The notes beneath the pieces were generated by a model. That model saw only the letters and a program-made list of their open reading frames with translations, did not search any database and was not told the DNA's origin. The translations under genes were made by a program, and so were the position numbers. From positions 2,480,001 through 2,544,000 of the forward strand of contig NZ_OZ246980.1 of assembly GCF_965232525.1 (NCBI RefSeq): 64,000 nucleotides of DNA, read 5' to 3'. Each line of letters begins with the position of its first letter. Positions within the stretch are counted from its first letter, which is position 1. This DNA comes from Bauldia sp965232525 (lineage in GTDB: Bacteria; Pseudomonadota; Alphaproteobacteria; Rhizobiales; Kaistiaceae). Of this stretch, positions 63,534-64,000 are shown piece after piece.

Positions 63534-64000
63534 TCAGGCCATCAGCGCGAGTTTTTCCTTGGTGACTTCGTGCTGGAGCGGCGCGCCGGTCACGAACCGG
63601 TGCACTTCCTCGACTGCGGTGCGGCCCTGGCGCAGATAGCTGCCGGCGCTGTGCCCGGACGCGTGCGGCGCCAGTCGCACATTGGGAAGGTCACGGAGCG
63701 GACTGTCGTCGGGCAGAGGTTCGGTTTCGAACACATCGATCGCCGCCGTGAAGCGGCCGGTGCGAAGATGATCGAGCAGCACCGCCTCGTCGATGATCGC
63801 GGCGCGGGCGGTATTGATGAGCAGCGCGCCGTCACGAAGCTGGGCCAGATGCTCGCCGGTAATCATGTGGCGCGTTTCCGGGATCACCGGCGCGTGAAGC
63901 GAGACGATGTCGCACGCGGCGAAGAGTTCTTCGAGGCTCGCGCGCGTCACGCCGAGGGCCTCGGCGCCCTCGTCGGTCAGATAGGGATCGTAGACCAGGA
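63534..64000 (-). CDS. D-isomer-specific 2-hydroxyacid dehydrogenase, C-terminal part (5' end outside window)
   Basis: The frame stays open to the window edge (reading VYDPYLTDEGAEALGVTRA before the visible part), so about 155 C-terminal residues are present. CDIVSLHAPVIPETRHMI and LLINTARAAIIDEAVLLDHL form the NAD-domain signatures; the catalytic arginine is in NTARAA, the glutamate in DVFETEPLP, and the histidine in LAPHASGHS. Relatives include phosphoglycerate dehydrogenase and glyoxylate reductase. The substrate cannot be assigned from this half. Confidence 0.88.
   Translation of the reverse strand, partial: LVYDPYLTDEGAEALGVTRASLEELFAACDIVSLHAPVIPETRHMITGEHLAQLRDGALLINTARAAIIDEAVLLDHLRTGRFTAAIDVFETEPLPDDSPLRDLPNVRLAPHASGHSAGSYLRQGRTAVEEVHRFVTGAPLQHEVTKEKLALMA

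Overview
The window is high-GC chromosomal DNA (roughly 60-65% by eye) from an alphaproteobacterium. The signs are a DUF1476-type ATP synthase zeta subunit, a Usg-family protein, the gene order purC-purS-purQ-purL-bolA-grxD, a split XdhC pair next to a MoeA/MobA-like fusion, and an intergenic repeat of the kind I associate with Hyphomicrobiales. Genus cannot be decided from the sequence. I see no insertion sequences, prophage or CRISPR array.

Layout. 0-2.3 kb: end of a chromate transporter, a secreted repeat protein and rpsD. 2.3-15.7 kb: a purine and housekeeping block on the minus strand (grxD, HAD phosphatase, bolA, purL, a small secreted protein, purQ, purS, purC, purB, rpe, P1 peptidase). 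Set into it on the plus strand are a penicillin-binding carboxypeptidase, the zeta subunit, an HpcH-type aldolase, an NTF2-like protein and an amidase. 15.8-26.1 kb: a branched-chain amino acid ABC importer (livK, a small membrane protein, livF, livG, livM, livH), then a polyamine-type ABC importer. 26.1-29.1 kb: MFS transporter, RraA-like protein, an unusual uracil-DNA glycosylase. 29.3-35.1 kb: RTX protein, secreted GH20 hexosaminidase with different base composition, and an ABC-2 exporter pair. 35.4-41.3 kb: Tat-exported PhoX-like phosphatase, a sugar ABC importer, an NAD-dependent epimerase. 41.5-46.1 kb: ETF-ubiquinone oxidoreductase, then molybdenum-cofactor maturation genes. 46.3-49.6 kb: Usg, a cyclophilin-like protein, DUF899 and an ABC exporter. 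49.8-53.8 kb: a complete Anbu proteasome-homologue operon (Anbu, transglutaminase, alpha-E protein, circularly permuted ATP-grasp). 54.1-62 kb: an unusual Gfo/Idh/MocA plus aldo-keto reductase fusion, radC, map, sfsA, a CinA-domain gene, a Gpt-like transferase, an SDR and a homocysteine methyltransferase-like gene. 62.3-64 kb: a PadR regulator with operator-like palindromes, tRNA-Leu(UAA), and the end of a 2-hydroxyacid dehydrogenase.

The most notable element is the tRNA-Leu(UAA) gene at 63146-63470. It is split inside the anticodon, between U34 and A35, by a 238-nt group I intron that shows the conserved P, Q, R and S blocks. Joining the exons gives a complete 87-nt class II tRNA with an encoded CCA. 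Other points worth following are the Anbu operon, the two-oxidoreductase fusion, the secreted protein translationally locked into the purine operon, and the glycosylase that lacks two of four iron-sulfur cysteines.
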